A stretch of 64,000 bases of DNA, from positions 1,178,001 through 1,242,000 of the forward strand of contig NZ_CP034170.1 of the NCBI RefSeq assembly GCF_003860405.1. Direction: 5' to 3'. This document shows positions 1 through 8,705 of the stretch, piece after piece (position 1 is the stretch's first letter; every line of letters begins with the position of its first letter). The notes under the pieces are model-generated. The model ran no database searches. It was not told the origin of the DNA and saw nothing but the letters and a program-made list of their open reading frames with translations. Made by a program: the position numbers and the translations under genes. Origin of the DNA: Nakamurella antarctica (GTDB taxonomy: Bacteria; Actinomycetota; Actinomycetes; Mycobacteriales; Nakamurellaceae).

Positions 1-441
1 GTAAGCAAACGATTTATCGTTCATTCCGGCCGTCATACTGGGCATCTTTGATGCTAAGTCCGCTACGTCGCCGGGCACATCGGAAATCCAGACGGACGGT
101 TGAGGTGCAGCAACGGTCCACCCGGATGCGAGCGCACCAGCCGCGTCTGCCGATTCCATGGTCTGAACGGAGACGGTGATGCAGGCTCCGCGGGTCGCTG
201 GCTTCGTTGCGTTGTAGGCGCTAGCAATTTCCGAGATCGACGGCGCGAGCGCGGCATCGGTGACGACTCCCACCGTGCGATCTGACGCGCACCCCACGGC
301 CGTCACGCCGGTGTTGCCGTCGCTTCGAAGCCACAGGATCCAGGCTGCTAGGGCGCCACCGATCACGAGCACGGCGACCGCGGTAATTATCGGCCACGCT
401 GCGATTCCGCGGCGGCGCTTATCGTCGGCGTGGCGACCCAT
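1..441 (-). CDS. Substrate-binding protein, probable VWA type (5' part)
   Basis: The reading frame starts at ATG 441 on the minus strand, behind a GGAGAGG ribosome site, and runs off the window start, so only the first 147 codons are visible. The protein starts MGRHADDKRRRG, followed by one hydrophobic segment (about residues 17-38) that would act as a signal anchor. Then comes an extracellular part with a Cys about 10 residues after the membrane, a VGVVTDAALAPSISEIASAY stretch and a PSVWISDV motif. This arrangement fits actinobacterial proteins that join a solute-binding domain to a C-terminal VWA domain; the VWA part would lie outside the window and is not seen. Family assignment is by pattern recall only; the ligand is unknown. 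Confidence 0.6.
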   Translation of the reverse strand, partial: MGRHADDKRRRGIAAWPIITAVAVLVIGGALAAWILWLRSDGNTGVTAVGCASDRTVGVVTDAALAPSISEIASAYNATKPATRGACITVSVQTMESADAAGALASGWTVAAPQPSVWISDVPGDVADLASKMPSMTAGMNDKSFAY

Positions 442-831
442 TGCCTGCCTCTCCTAGAAATTTCCGGTGGTGGATATGTTGTGCGCTCTGAGATCGCTGT
501 GATGGCAATGCGACCACACCTGGATTGCAGAGCTCGCAAGTGAGCCCAACGCCGTAACGACAGCCCCGCCGAGGTGCGGCTCAGAAGGTCACTCTATGGC
601 AGTAAAGGGGTGAACTGCGCGACTGCGAAGACACTGCGGCCTTGATCACCGTGGGCAGACCATCGTGAAGTTTGCGTTGCTTCTTTGCTTTTTAGTGGCC
701 GCCATCGGACTTTATGGTGGAAGCTGGCAGGATCACCTGACACGATGGTCATGGGCAGGGGCTTTGCCGCTGCTCTGCCCGGTGCGAACATGAGCTCCGA
801 AGCAGTCACACATGTGAGAGGAATACGACCG
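442..831. other. Intergenic region before pspA
   Basis: This 390-base stretch separates two divergent genes, the minus-strand binding protein and plus-strand pspA, so it must hold both promoters. No clear hairpin, operator or tRNA is visible. A short open frame from GTG 665 (about 42 codons, hydrophobic start) has no ribosome site and is not called a gene. The clgR regulator gene that precedes pspA in Mycobacterium tuberculosis is not here. Confidence 0.5.
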
Positions 832-1662
832 ATGGCAAACCCGTTTGTGAAGGGTTGGAAGTACCTGATGGCGCTGTTCTCGTCCAAAGTGGACGAATAC
901 GCCGATCCCAAGGTTCAGATCCAGCAAGCGATTGAAGATGCGCAACGGCAGCATGCGGCGCTCTCCCAGCAGGCGGCAGCAGTCATCGGTAACCAGCGCC
1001 AGCTAGAGATGAAGCTGACCCGGCAGATGGGCGAAGTGGAGAGGTATCAGGCCTCGGCCAGGCAGGCGTTGGTTCTGGCGGACGAAGCGCGCGCGAAAGG
1101 CGACGTCACCAAGGCCTCCGAATACGAGCAGACGGCTACCACGTTTGCGACCCAGCTGGTCGCTGCCGAAGGGCAGATGGAAGACCTGAAAAAGATGCAC
1201 GACCAGGCGCTCCAAGGGGCGGAGCAGGCTAAGAAGGCCGTCGAGAACAACGCTATGCAGCTGCAGACCAAGTTGGCAGAGCGCTCCAAGCTGCTCTCGC
1301 AGCTAGAGCAGGCAAAGATGCAAGAGCAGGTCTCCGCATCGCTCAACTCCATGTCAGAACTGTCCGCACCAGGAAACACGCCAAACCTTAACGAGATTCG
1401 CGACAAGATCGAACGTCGTTACGCGAACGCGTTGGGGTCGGCAGAGTTGTCCCAGAACTCGGTCCAGGGCCGAATGCTCGAGGTGGAGAAGTCCACGCTC
1501 GATATGGCGGGAAGCTCGCGGTTGGAGCAGCTACGTCAGCAATTGCACCCGGAACTCGCCGGCCAGCAGGCACGCGCCATTGACGGGGCGTCCGACCCGC
1601 TCAACGCCATCAAATCGCCACCGGTGACGAACCCGACAGCGTTGCCCAACTCCCAGGGCTGA
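832..1662 (+). CDS. pspA: PspA/IM30 family envelope-stress protein
   Basis: This 276-residue protein belongs to the PspA/IM30 (ESCRT-III-like) family, which binds the inner membrane face and protects the envelope under stress. It starts [22 protein letters not shown], and most of the chain is charged, heptad-like coiled coil (about residues 25-215) rich in Q, A, E and K, as in the family. The C-terminal tail is P/N/A-rich and probably disordered. I chose ATG 832 because GAGAGGAA lies just upstream and the PspA domain begins at once; the open frame reaches further back to 685. The next gene is PspM-like, as in mycobacteria, but a strong terminator sits between them. Confidence 0.9.
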   Translation: MANPFVKGWKYLMALFSSKVDEYADPKVQIQQAIEDAQRQHAALSQQAAAVIGNQRQLEMKLTRQMGEVERYQASARQALVLADEARAKGDVTKASEYEQTATTFATQLVAAEGQMEDLKKMHDQALQGAEQAKKAVENNAMQLQTKLAERSKLLSQLEQAKMQEQVSASLNSMSELSAPGNTPNLNEIRDKIERRYANALGSAELSQNSVQGRMLEVEKSTLDMAGSSRLEQLRQQLHPELAGQQARAIDGASDPLNAIKSPPVTNPTALPNSQG

Positions 1663-1690
1663 TTTTCCTGGTGGTGATCGGACTCATCTC

Positions 1691-1750
1691 AACGAGCCCG
1701 CGCAGCTGTGGTGACCAGTGTGTCCAGCTGTGCGGGCTCGTTGCTGTTTT
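1691..1750 (+). terminator. Rho-independent terminator after pspA
   Basis: Two 18-base arms, 1691-1708 and 1725-1742, pair with a single mismatch around a 16-base loop and are followed by GCTGTTTT. It starts 28 bases after the pspA stop and would largely separate pspA from the next gene. Confidence 0.8.
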
Positions 1751-1827
1751 GGAATGATGGAAGTGGCGGGGCCTTTACCGTCAGACCTCTTGTACCCCCC
1801 GAGCGCTCCTTAACGAGCTCGATCACA

Positions 1828-2649
1828 GTGAGTAGCTTCGACATGCGTAAAGACACCGTTCGAGCCGTGGCAAGCAAAGCTGTCAGTGTCGGAACGAGCG
1901 ATGTGGTGGGCCACGTCACCTCGGCGGCTGGTGAGGCTATGCGCACGAGGCGTGATCCATCGAATGTTGCGCGCCGACGCGTCCGAGCGGCGAAGCGTCG
2001 AGTGTCCCTGTGGTCGGTGGGAGCAATTCTGCCGGCAGCAGGCCTGGCCACATCATTTCTGGGTGGCGGCACAGCGGTGGCACTCGCCGGATTCGGCGTG
2101 GCCCGAACGGTCCTCTACGTAGCGATCCTCATGGTGTGTCTCGTGGCTCTCGTGCGCTCGGTCGTCGATCTGCGCGCGCGCCAGCGAGTGGTCGCGGCCT
2201 TACCGAGTCCGCCCCCGGCCCGGCGCGCGGTGAACTCGCGCATCCGGCCGGAAATTAATCAGCTCGGTGGCTATAGCGACAGTCTTCGCCAGTTGGCGCA
2301 AATGACGGGAATCGACCGGGAGTCGGCGATGGCGATGGAGCTGCGGCGCGACATCATCTCCGCGGCCGACTCGGCAGAACGAACCATCCGCGCTCGTGCC
2401 GCTGACCTGAGCGGTATCTACGACACCATTCGGGCCTCACCGCCGAGTGCCACGGCTGGAATGAAGCAAATGGCGCTGTCGCTCACGACGGAGATCCGAG
2501 ACGGCGTCGCTAGCTACGGAGAGCTTGTTGCGGCGGCCAGCGAGATCGTCGTAGCCGCGAATGCGTTGCGCAGCAACAACCTTGAGCTATCTGACCCCGT
2601 CGACCAGCTCAGGGCTCTGGCATCGGGGATGCGTGAGCTGGCTCGCTGA
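1828..2649 (+). CDS. PspM-like membrane protein of the phage-shock locus
   Basis: The likely product has about 273 residues. It has a basic N-terminal region, then two adjacent hydrophobic segments (about residues 60-80 and 85-110) that would form a membrane hairpin, and a soluble helical C-terminal half. Position directly after pspA and this topology fit PspM (Rv2743c) of the actinobacterial Psp system, an integral membrane partner of PspA. Sequence identity cannot be measured here, so the name rests on context and topology. The frame is open back to 1708, but that part lies inside the pspA terminator; GTG 1828 or ATG 1843 are the realistic starts, neither with a strong ribosome site. Confidence 0.65.
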   Translation: MSSFDMRKDTVRAVASKAVSVGTSDVVGHVTSAAGEAMRTRRDPSNVARRRVRAAKRRVSLWSVGAILPAAGLATSFLGGGTAVALAGFGVARTVLYVAILMVCLVALVRSVVDLRARQRVVAALPSPPPARRAVNSRIRPEINQLGGYSDSLRQLAQMTGIDRESAMAMELRRDIISAADSAERTIRARAADLSGIYDTIRASPPSATAGMKQMALSLTTEIRDGVASYGELVAAASEIVVAANALRSNNLELSDPVDQLRALASGMRELAR

Positions 2650-2678
2650 GTGGTGAGCCAAGCCGCTCTGCCCGGTTA

Positions 2679-2780
2679 CTACTTGCCCTTCCGTCTTCGC
2701 AATAGCATCGCCAAGGTGACGAGCAGCATCGCGAGAAAAATAACCTGGCTCAGCGGGGAGTTCAGATCTGTGAAATCCAT
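2679..2780 (-). CDS. Small single-span membrane protein, 33 residues
   Basis: From ATG 2780 to TAG 2679 the minus strand encodes 33 residues. A short polar start (MDFTDLNSPLSQ) is followed by a hydrophobic stretch of about 15 residues (VIFLAMLLVTLAMLL) and a basic end RRRKGK, the layout of a bitopic micro-protein. It lies between the convergent PspM-like gene and the DUF3046 gene. No strong ribosome site is visible, so expression is uncertain. Function unknown; a tie to the envelope-stress locus is only suggested by position. Confidence 0.4.
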   Translation of the reverse strand: MDFTDLNSPLSQVIFLAMLLVTLAMLLRRRKGK

Positions 2781-2870
2781 CTGCCCAGTGTGGCATTCGA
2801 TAGGTCGAATTGTTCGTCGCGAGATGCGTTGACGCACCTCGGCGCAACACTGCACGGAGCTGCTCGAGGG

Positions 2871-2876
2871 TAGGAT
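2871..2876 (+). promoter_or_regulatory. TAGGAT -10 box, leaderless start of DUF3046 gene
   Basis: TAGGAT ends six bases before GTG 2883, the spacing expected when transcription starts at the first base of the start codon. The same layout recurs at several other genes in this window. Confidence 0.55.
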
Positions 2877-2882
2877 TCACCC

Positions 2883-3092
2883 GTGCGAATGACTGAGTTT
2901 CGACTCCTGATGGAAGAGTACTTTGGTCCCGTGAGGGCTGCATCGGTGGCACAGGATCATGTGTTTGGTTCGCTTCAAGGGCTGACGGCGAACCAGGCGC
3001 TCCGAGGTGGTTATGAAGCTCGACAGGTGTGGGTCGCAGTGTGCGAGGCATTCGAAGTGCCGGACACGCTTCGCTGGGGGCTGCCGGATTGA
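2883..3092 (+). CDS. DUF3046 domain protein
   Basis: The protein has 69 residues and starts VRMTEFRLLMEEYFGP; it continues with the family features DHVFGSLQGLTANQAL and VWVAVCEAFEVP. DUF3046 proteins are small actinobacterial proteins of unknown function encoded next to recA (Rv2738c in M. tuberculosis), which matches the context here. The length is the usual one. GTG 2883 is preferred over ATG 2889 because a TAGGAT box lies six bases before it, suggesting a leaderless mRNA; GAGGGTAGGA could alternatively serve as ribosome site. No catalytic motif is visible. Confidence 0.85.
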   Translation: MRMTEFRLLMEEYFGPVRAASVAQDHVFGSLQGLTANQALRGGYEARQVWVAVCEAFEVPDTLRWGLPD

Positions 3093-3166
3093 TCGCAGTA
3101 GTGGAGGAGACGGCGCAGGCTCCTTCGCCGGGTTTGTTCCGACACACCCGGTTGATAAACAAGCGC

Positions 3167-3182
3167 TCGAACACCTGTACGT
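3167..3182. promoter_or_regulatory. LexA (SOS) box of recA
   Basis: TCGAACACCTGTACGT matches the actinobacterial/Bacillus-type LexA consensus TCGAAC-N4-GTTCGA fully in the left half and at four of six positions in the right half. It lies about 155 bases before the recA start, consistent with damage-inducible recA transcription and with a lexA gene in the same window. Confidence 0.75.
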
Positions 3183-3337
3183 CTACTCTTATCCACAAGA
3201 GGTTAAGCATCCACAATGTGCCGGAGAAAACAGCGACTGTCGGTGCCGCGACTTAGCCTCATGGAACAAGAGCGAACGAACACCGGTTGGGCCGCACACG
3301 CATCCCGCCGATACATCAGGGAAAGGCACGAATAGCC

Positions 3338-4378
3338 ATGGCGGCAGCACCGGATCGCGAAAAAGCACTGGGCATTGCGCTTGCGCAGATTGAGAAGCAG
3401 TTCGGCAAAGGCTCGGTGATGCGCCTCGGTGACGAAGTGCGTGCACCGATCGAAGTGATCCCGACGGGATCCATTGCGCTGGATGTTGCGTTGGGGATCG
3501 GCGGACTTCCTCGCGGCCGCGTTATCGAGATCTATGGTCCGGAATCCTCCGGTAAGACCACGTTGACGCTGCATGCGGTAGCAAGTGTTCAAGCCGCTGG
3601 CGGCATCGCAGCGTTCATCGATGCCGAGCACGCGCTCGATCCGGAATATGCAAAGAAACTGGGAGTAGACACCGATGCGTTGCTGGTGTCCCAGCCAGAT
3701 ACAGGCGAGCAGGCACTTGAGATCGCGGATATGTTGATTCGCTCGGGCGCCATCGATCTCGTCGTTATCGACTCTGTCGCCGCACTGGTGCCGCGTGCGG
3801 AAATTGAAGGCGAAATGGGAGACAGCCACGTAGGTCTTCAGGCTCGACTGATGTCGCAGGCGCTGCGGAAGATCACCGGCGCATTGAGCAACACGAACAC
3901 CACGATGATTTTTATCAATCAGCTGCGTGAAAAGATCGGCGTCATGTTCGGTTCCCCCGAAACGACCACCGGTGGTAAGGCGCTGAAGTTCTATGCTTCG
4001 GTACGTCTTGACATCCGACGTATCGAAGCCTTGAAGGACGGCACCGACGTTGTCGGCAACCGCACCAGGGTCAAGGTCGTGAAGAACAAGGTTGCCCCTC
4101 CCTTCAAGCAGGCGGAGTTCGACATCATCTACGGCCACGGTATTTCGCGTGAAGGCTCGTTGATCGATGTCGGCGTCGAACAGGGCATCGTCCGCAAAGC
4201 TGGCGCGTGGTACACCTACGACGGCGAGCAGCTGGGGCAGGGTAAAGAAAACGTCCGAACGCATCTCACGGACAACCCCGACATCGCTAACGAGATCGAA
4301 AAGAAGATCAAGGAAAAGCTCGGGGTCGGCGCCCAGGTCAACCTGGACGCGCCGGTGGCTGCCCCCGTCGACTTCTGA
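3338..4378 (+). CDS. recA: Recombinase RecA
   Basis: RecA (346 residues, normal length) forms ATP-dependent filaments on single-stranded DNA, drives strand exchange and triggers LexA self-cleavage. Visible motifs are Walker A GPESSGKT (about 67-74), Walker [11 protein letters not shown], and the loop-1/loop-2 region with [10 protein letters not shown] and [12 protein letters not shown]. No intein is present, unlike M. tuberculosis recA. The frame is open back to 3287, but ATG 3338 gives the family N-terminus ([20 protein letters not shown]) and has GAAAGG upstream. A LexA box at 3167 makes it SOS-regulated. A terminator follows before recX, so recX is probably read mainly by read-through. Confidence 0.98.
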   Translation: MAAAPDREKALGIALAQIEKQFGKGSVMRLGDEVRAPIEVIPTGSIALDVALGIGGLPRGRVIEIYGPESSGKTTLTLHAVASVQAAGGIAAFIDAEHALDPEYAKKLGVDTDALLVSQPDTGEQALEIADMLIRSGAIDLVVIDSVAALVPRAEIEGEMGDSHVGLQARLMSQALRKITGALSNTNTTMIFINQLREKIGVMFGSPETTTGGKALKFYASVRLDIRRIEALKDGTDVVGNRTRVKVVKNKVAPPFKQAEFDIIYGHGISREGSLIDVGVEQGIVRKAGAWYTYDGEQLGQGKENVRTHLTDNPDIANEIEKKIKEKLGVGAQVNLDAPVAAPVDF

Positions 4379-4454
4379 TCACCCTCTGCGCTCCGAAGTG
4401 AGCGTGCTAATTGCTGTAGTCCCCGTGCTGGCAACTGTCTGCTCGGGGGTGTAG

Positions 4455-4489
4455 CTGGCCGGTCCTCCTCAGCGGGGACCGGCCAGTTT
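4455..4489 (+). terminator. Hairpin between recA and recX
   Basis: Perfect 11-base arms CTGGCCGGTCC and GGACCGGCCAG (4455-4465, 4476-4486) with a 10-base loop, followed by TTT. It can act as a terminator or attenuator, lowering recX relative to recA. Confidence 0.75.
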
Positions 4490-4541
4490 CAACTGCGGGC
4501 CGCGCATCATTACGCCTGCCTGAACGCGATAGGTGAGCTCT

Positions 4542-5474
4542 ATGCCAAGACCGTTGTTGGGCGCCGACAGCTCCCCAGCGAACGAAGCCCACTCAGTTCA
4601 CGAAGCCCACTCAGTTCACGAAGACGCCAGCTGGGTGCCTTCGGTGCCCGCTAGTCAACGAGCAGATGTCATTGCAGCGCTGCGTCTGCAACTTCAGCAG
4701 GTAATGGACGCTGACAGGATTCCTGCCCCAGACAGCATTGCTGCATCGGGCTCACCTCCACGAAGCGCTGAACGAGAAGGTGCACGGCCGCGAACCGCCG
4801 TCGATGGTAAGCGGCTACCCGAGGACCCATCGGGCAGCGAATATCGGTCGCTTTTTGGCAGCGACAGTGGTTCGGCCAGGCGAGAGCGCGGCGAGAAAAG
4901 GGCGGGACGATCAGGCGCCGCAGAGCGTTCGAGGAGAGATCAGGTCCGGGGTCAGCAAGTCGCGGCTGGCCCGCCGAGCGACCCAGACACCGAGGCTAGG
5001 GCCATCTGCCTACGACTTTTGGCCACTTCCGCTCGGCCACGGGCAAACCTCGCCGACGCCCTCCGGAGGAAAGAGATACCCGACTCTGTGGCTACTCGGG
5101 TGCTTGATCGGTACGCCGAATTAGGGCTTATCGACGATGCTGCTTACGCCCACGCTTACGTGCGAACAAAGCACAAGGAGCGGGGGCTCGGTCGGCGTGG
5201 ATTGGCGGTGGAGCTAAAACGCAAGGGTATCGACGACGAGATCGCCATCGAAGCTCTCACCGAAATCAACAGCGACGATGAATACGAGCGGGCGCGGACC
5301 CTCGTCGAAAAGCGGATTGCGGCCGCAATGGTTGCTGGCCCGGTAGCCGCTCGCCGACGGTTGGTCGCACTGCTGGCAAGGCGCGGGTATTCCGCGGAAG
5401 TGAGCTACCGAATTGTGGGTGAGGCGCTCAGCTCCCATGGCGCAGAAATATTGGACGAATTAAGCGCTGACTAG
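4542..5474 (+). CDS. recX: RecA regulator RecX with long N-terminal extension
   Basis: RecX binds RecA filaments and modulates recombinase activity. The RecX three-helix repeats occupy roughly the last 160 residues (EARAICLRLLATSARPRANL, LIDDAAYAHAYVRTKHKERGLGR and RRRLVALLARRGY regions). About 150 residues precede the conserved part, longer than most RecX proteins; they are S/R/E/P-rich, probably disordered, and contain a tandem EAHSVH repeat from an 18-base duplication near 4585-4620. ATG 4542 (310 residues) is preferred because AGGTGAG lies just before it; GTG 4533 is the alternative. It follows recA, as usual in bacteria, with a hairpin between. Confidence 0.9.
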   Translation: MPRPLLGADSSPANEAHSVHEAHSVHEDASWVPSVPASQRADVIAALRLQLQQVMDADRIPAPDSIAASGSPPRSAEREGARPRTAVDGKRLPEDPSGSEYRSLFGSDSGSARRERGEKRAGRSGAAERSRRDQVRGQQVAAGPPSDPDTEARAICLRLLATSARPRANLADALRRKEIPDSVATRVLDRYAELGLIDDAAYAHAYVRTKHKERGLGRRGLAVELKRKGIDDEIAIEALTEINSDDEYERARTLVEKRIAAAMVAGPVAARRRLVALLARRGYSAEVSYRIVGEALSSHGAEILDELSAD

Positions 5475-5821
5475 TCCGAATCTAGACGATCTGATCTGGG
5501 AATACAGGGTTGGTACGACGATGACGGGCTGGTTCTCAGCAGTGTCGAATCACTCCGAGTGGCTCTTGACCGCGGGGCGGCTTGACCCACAGTGATCGCG
5601 AACATAATCTCAATGTCACAGGAGGATCACAAAACTTTCGAATTATCTGCACTTTCAACCGATAGCGGCGTTCTGCGCCGTACGTACCCCCGATTTTGGG
5701 AATTTGTGGACTACGACAGTTCACCCGGTGCCATGGGGATCCCCCAGCGGCGCCGGACGTGTTCGTGGCAGCGACCGATCCTCCACCTCGCCGTATCGGC
5801 GTGAATGTATGAGGAGGTGTC
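5475..5821. other. Long leader region before RNase Y gene
   Basis: This stretch of 347 bases lies between recX and the RNase Y gene and presumably holds its promoter and 5' leader. No hairpin terminator, LexA box or known riboswitch core was recognised. A 70-codon open frame (5592-5804) has no supporting feature. Confidence 0.4.
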
Positions 5822-7669
5822 ATGGATAACCCAGTTCTGATCATTCTTGAAGTGCTTGTAGTCGTGTTGCTGGCGGTACTGATCTATACACAGTTCCGAC
5901 GACGCCCCGAACAGCAGTCTCAAGCTCCCGTCCTTAATGACGAATTCGCCCGCCAGATGATGGCTCAGATCACCGCAGCCCAAACCAAGCACACAGGTTC
6001 GATGCCATCGCCGGCCGAGTTGGAGCAGGCCAAAAAGGAAGCGGCGGAACTACGACGGCAGGCAGCTCTGGATGCTGATAAAGCCAGAGCAGCGGCAACA
6101 GCAGCAGCCGAGGAGCTCAGAGCCGCGGCCGTAGCTCAGGCCGAAGCAATCCGGTCTACTGCCCGCGACGAAGTGAGCCGCGAGCGTAAGGAAATCCGAG
6201 TCGAGCTTGACCAAATCCGCCAACGTGCGCAGGACGAGGGCTTGCGAGCGGCCGAATTAGCTTCGGTAGCGTTGAAAGCTGACCGTGCTGATCTGCTGGC
6301 GGCGCAACAGGCATTCACCGAGTCGAGCGCTCAACTGGCGCGCGACTTACGGGCTTTCGACAGCGAACGAGCAGCTTCGGTCGCTGCTCGAGCTGAGGTG
6401 GACGCCGGACGCACCGCGCTCGAGGTTCGGCAGGAGGCATTACACCGCGACGCAGCGGCACTGCAGTTGCGTGAGGCAGAACTTGCGGATCAGGCAAGCG
6501 TCGTGACAGCTCGGGCCGTCGAACACGAACGTGAGCTTGAACGAATCGGCGGTCTCACTGTGGATGAGGCGAAGAATCAGCTGCTCACCAAGGTGGAGGT
6601 TCAGGTTAGGCGCGAAGCAGCCATTATGACCCGTCGGATAGAAGCTGAAGCCGAAGCCACCGCCAAGCAAAAGGCTCGGGTAATAGTTGCCGATGCGGTG
6701 CAGAAAGTGGCAAGCGACCAGACTTCTCAGTCGGTGGTCTCGGTGGTACACCTCCCCGCTGAAGAGGTGAAGGGGCGAATTATCGGCCGCGAAGGCCGCA
6801 ATATTCGAACTTTCGAAACTGTCACCGGCGTCAACGTCATTATCGACGACACGCCGGAGGCTGTTCTGCTGTCATGTTTCGACCCGGTCCGCCGCGAAGT
6901 CGGTCGCGTCACGTTGATGATGTTGATCGAAGACGGGCGCATTCACCCGCACCGGATCGAGGAGGCGTACGAGCGCGCTCAGGATGAAGTCGAGGCTTTG
7001 TGTCACAGGGCGGCCGAGGACGCGATGGTCGAGGTCGGCATTGCTGAGGTACACCCGGAGCTGATGAAGCTGCTGGGGCACCTGAAGTACCGCACGTCCT
7101 ACGGGCAGAATGTGTTGGGTCATATGGTCGAAACCGGCCATATTGCCCGCGGTATTGCGTACGAGATGGGTATCGACCCGGCAATTGTGGTGCGGGGGGC
7201 TTTCTTGCACGACATCGGAAAGGCCCTCACCCACGAGGCTCGGGGGTCCCACGCGATCGTGGGTGCGGAGCTGGCACGGCGCTACGGCGAGAGCGAAGAG
7301 GTGGCGCACTGCATCGAGGCCCACCATGACGAGGTGAGCCCCAGCACGATCGAGGCTGTCCTCACGCAAGCCTCTGATTCGTGCTCCGGCGGCCGGCCGG
7401 GTGCACGGCGCGAATCGTTGGAATCCTATGTCCAGCGCATGGAGCGGATCGAGGCCATCGCGAGCGCCAAAAACGGTGTGGAGAAGGTCTTCGCTATGCA
7501 GGCCGGGCGTGAACTACGGGTGATGGTGAAACCGGACGTGGTGGACGATATTGAGGCGCACATGATTGCCCGTGAGGTAGCGAAACAGATCGAAGAGGAG
7601 CTGACTTACCCAGGCCAGGTTCGCGTCACAGTTATCCGGGAATCGAGAGCGACGGAAATCGCGCGCTAG
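5822..7669 (+). CDS. rny: Ribonuclease Y
   Basis: RNase Y is a membrane-anchored endoribonuclease that starts mRNA decay and processing. The 615-residue protein has one N-terminal membrane helix (about residues 4-22), a long charged coiled coil (about 60-290), a KH RNA-binding domain (VKGRIIGREGRNIRTFE, about 315-335), and an HD domain with the HDIGKA motif (about 465-470) plus EAHHDE. The start has an excellent GAGGAGG site. A 16-base-pair terminator follows. M. tuberculosis relies on RNase E/J instead, so an rny gene between recX and gluD is a lineage-specific trait of some actinobacteria. Confidence 0.95.
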   Translation: MDNPVLIILEVLVVVLLAVLIYTQFRRRPEQQSQAPVLNDEFARQMMAQITAAQTKHTGSMPSPAELEQAKKEAAELRRQAALDADKARAAATAAAEELRAAAVAQAEAIRSTARDEVSRERKEIRVELDQIRQRAQDEGLRAAELASVALKADRADLLAAQQAFTESSAQLARDLRAFDSERAASVAARAEVDAGRTALEVRQEALHRDAAALQLREAELADQASVVTARAVEHERELERIGGLTVDEAKNQLLTKVEVQVRREAAIMTRRIEAEAEATAKQKARVIVADAVQKVASDQTSQSVVSVVHLPAEEVKGRIIGREGRNIRTFETVTGVNVIIDDTPEAVLLSCFDPVRREVGRVTLMMLIEDGRIHPHRIEEAYERAQDEVEALCHRAAEDAMVEVGIAEVHPELMKLLGHLKYRTSYGQNVLGHMVETGHIARGIAYEMGIDPAIVVRGAFLHDIGKALTHEARGSHAIVGAELARRYGESEEVAHCIEAHHDEVSPSTIEAVLTQASDSCSGGRPGARRESLESYVQRMERIEAIASAKNGVEKVFAMQAGRELRVMVKPDVVDDIEAHMIAREVAKQIEEELTYPGQVRVTVIRESRATEIAR

Positions 7670-7710
7670 TCTGCGCCGATGTCAGCATTATTACAGCGTA
7701 GAGAACACGG

Positions 7711-7746
7711 AGGCGGGGCCAGCGAAGATATTCGCTGGCCCCGCCT
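7711..7746. terminator. Bidirectional terminator between rny and gluD
   Basis: Perfect 16-base arms (7711-7726 and 7731-7746) close a GATA tetraloop between two convergent genes. The strong symmetrical stem can stop transcription from both sides. Confidence 0.85.
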
Positions 7747-7772
7747 GCGTGTGTGAGGTGCGTGGGGAGCTG

Positions 7773-8705
7773 CTATTTCGTCAGCCGCGGTGGGTCGGTT
7801 TCTGTGATTCCCGGGGCATTGAGGACCTCAGTCTCCGTAGCTGTCTCAGTGCTTCCAAGGAGGGGCTTGGAGCCTTTTCCGCCGCTGCGCCGATTACGCA
7901 GATACTTTTCCAGCTGCGATGCGATCGTCGTCAACGTGAGGTTGAGCGCGATGAAGATCAACGCTGCGACAATGAACATCGGCACCACGTTCTGGAAATT
8001 GGAGAACGCCGTCTTCGACGAACGTAGCAACTCGGGGTACTCGATAGTGAGCAAACCGCCGAGTGCGGTGTCCTTGACGATAACCACAAGTTGGCTGACG
8101 ATAGCGGGCAGCATCGCGGTCAAGGCCTGGGGGAGCAGGATGATCGTCATGATCTGACCTTTTCGTAGCCCAATGGCCAGCGACGCTTCCGTCTGACCGC
8201 TTGGCAGCGACGCAATTCCCGACCGAAATACCTCGGCGAGCACGGATGCGTTGTAGAGCACCAAGCCCGTCACCACCGCTAGCAGCGGGCGGAGCTCTTC
8301 GCTGCCCACCTCTGCAGCGACGAAGATCACCTTGGCAAAAACCATTAAGAGAAGGACGGGGATAGCCCTGAAAAACTCAATAATGACGGTGCACGGCGCG
8401 CTGATCACGCGGTGATCGGAGAGCCTGCCCACTGCCAACAGTGCGCCCACCGGCAGCGCAATCACCAGTGAGAGCAGCGCGGCCCGCACTGTTTGCCAGA
8501 GACCGGGGAGCAGGTAGGTACTCCAAATCTCGGCGTGGAGGAACGGAGACCACTTCTCGGAATCGAGTTGCCCCTTGTCGTTCAAGGCGACAAGAACGAT
8601 GTAAACGACCCACAGCAGCAGGACGGCGAATATGACGGAAAGAATAAGGTTGCGCCGCTTGGCTTTGGGGCCGGGCGCGTCATACAACACGTTCAGAGAG
8701 CTCAT
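7773..8705 (-). CDS. gluD: Glutamate ABC transporter permease GluD
   Basis: GluD (310 residues) is the second membrane subunit of the GluABCD glutamate importer. It has an N-terminal membrane helix, a periplasmic-side loop and the polar amino-acid permease domain with about five more helices. The ABC-contact loop is visible as EASLAIGLRKGQIMTIILLP. The C-terminal 40 residues are S/T/E/P-rich. Its ATG overlaps the gluC stop by four bases, implying translational coupling. A strong terminator downstream ends the operon. Confidence 0.93.
   Translation of the reverse strand: MSSLNVLYDAPGPKAKRRNLILSVIFAVLLLWVVYIVLVALNDKGQLDSEKWSPFLHAEIWSTYLLPGLWQTVRAALLSLVIALPVGALLAVGRLSDHRVISAPCTVIIEFFRAIPVLLLMVFAKVIFVAAEVGSEELRPLLAVVTGLVLYNASVLAEVFRSGIASLPSGQTEASLAIGLRKGQIMTIILLPQALTAMLPAIVSQLVVIVKDTALGGLLTIEYPELLRSSKTAFSNFQNVVPMFIVAALIFIALNLTLTTIASQLEKYLRNRRSGGKGSKPLLGSTETATETEVLNAPGITETDPPRLTK

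Noticed and set aside
665-790. Short hydrophobic open frame before pspA
   Set aside because: No ribosome site, no leaderless box at the right distance, and no known family; probably chance.
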